Assembly: GCA_017854255.1 (NCBI GenBank)
Contig: JAFMIA010000004.1
Location: forward strand, 1 to 54,971
Length of the DNA: 54,971 nucleotides
Source of the DNA: Pseudomonadales bacterium
Lineage (GTDB): Bacteria; Pseudomonadota; Gammaproteobacteria; Pseudomonadales; Azotimanducaceae
Direction of reading: 5' to 3'
The notes beneath the pieces were generated by a model that had not been told where the DNA came from, ran no database searches, and worked only from the letters and a program-made list of their open reading frames with translations. The number at the start of each line of letters is the position of its first letter. Position 1 is the stretch's first letter. The translations under genes and the position numbers were made by a program. Positions 54,793-54,971 of this stretch are shown one piece after another.

Positions 54793-54971
54793 AACAGCCC
54801 TGAGCGATAAACAGCCTTGAGCGGATAACAGCCTTGAGCGATAAACAGCCCTGAGCGGATAACAGCCTTGAGCGATAAACAGCCCTGAGCGATAAACAGC
54901 CCTGAGCGAACAACAGCCCTGAGCGAACAACAGCCCTGAGCGAACAACAGCCCTGAGCGATAAACAGCCCT
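54793..54971. repeat. 17-bp tandem repeat array, ten-plus copies
   Basis: Ten complete 17-bp units begin at 54793 and every 17 bp to 54946, then nine bases of an eleventh run off the window. Consensus AACAGCCCTGAGCGATA. Position 8 is C or T and the last three bases are ATA, GAT or AAC. Variants are grouped: three AAC-ending units lie together at 54895-54945. Units abut with no spacers, so it is a minisatellite and not a CRISPR array. Each unit has stops in the forward direction. Confidence 0.97.

Noticed and set aside
54666-54947. 93-codon reverse frame with repeating SGLFIAQGC/LKAV segments
   Set aside because: It is produced by the 17-bp array, whose reverse strand has no stops in any frame, and it overlaps the enoyl-CoA hydratase in antisense.
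54793-54971. CRISPR array
   Set aside because: Units abut directly with no unique spacers, and 17 bp is too short for a CRISPR repeat.

Overview
This window looks like chromosomal DNA from a gammaproteobacterium, most likely a free-living aquatic or marine-type heterotroph. The markers are adjacent cmoA and cmoB (tRNA wobble-uridine modification), a RimK ligase beside its retropepsin-like 'Zn protease' partner, a monomeric NADP isocitrate dehydrogenase, a ZntB-type transporter and a Bax-like glucosaminidase. The species cannot be fixed from the sequence. GC content is moderate (mid-50s percent by eye). No phage, insertion sequence, CRISPR array, rRNA or tRNA gene was found.

Layout. 1-6.6 kb is an envelope block: a truncated Ser/Pro-repeat lipoprotein, two further lipoproteins, two tandem exported proteins with TonB-C-like ends, and an M48 metalloprotease. 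6.6-18.6 kb holds small-molecule enzymes: an LLM flavin oxidoreductase, a thiolase-like protein, a YdjC/ChbG deacetylase, three Nudix hydrolases, a MerC-like membrane protein, a molybdopterin oxidoreductase, an SDR, a Bax-like glucosaminidase and a PhyH-type dioxygenase. 18.7-28.9 kb carries uvrA, a CinA-type molybdopterin-binding protein, an SMP-30 lactonase, the Zn-protease/rimK pair, an MFS carrier, zntB and an MscS channel. 29-38.8 kb carries a sulfatase, a split sensor-kinase/receiver gene, an MFS carrier, an MBL hydrolase, a metallophosphoesterase, an acyl-CoA dehydrogenase and an alpha/beta hydrolase. 38.8-55 kb carries a 5'-nucleotidase and esterase pair, a pseudouridine synthase, icd, a dicarboxylate or amino-acid symporter, a REC-EAL phosphodiesterase, an oxygenase/nucleoside-transporter pair, cmoA-cmoB, an HNH nuclease and an enoyl-CoA hydratase.

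How the genes work together. Most are single genes or two-gene operons of housekeeping or lipid and nucleotide catabolism. Credible functional units are thiolase + YdjC, SDR + Nudix, Zn-protease + rimK, zntB + mscS, 5'-nucleotidase + esterase, NupC-type carrier + 2-oxoglutarate oxygenase, and cmoA + cmoB.

The strongest unusual signal is at 30.7-32.6 kb. A near-perfect 64-bp tandem duplication lies exactly where a PAS/histidine-kinase reading frame passes out of frame with a receiver domain. Removing one copy rejoins them into one hybrid kinase, so this is a recent break or a reversible on/off switch. Other points are a decayed 200-bp tandem duplication carrying a dead copy of a lactonase C-terminus (23.9-24.3 kb), a 17-bp repeat array running off the right end, a 33-bp coding minisatellite at the left end, and a possible nucleoside uptake-plus-oxidation operon. 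I saw no clearly new multi-gene defence or mobile system.
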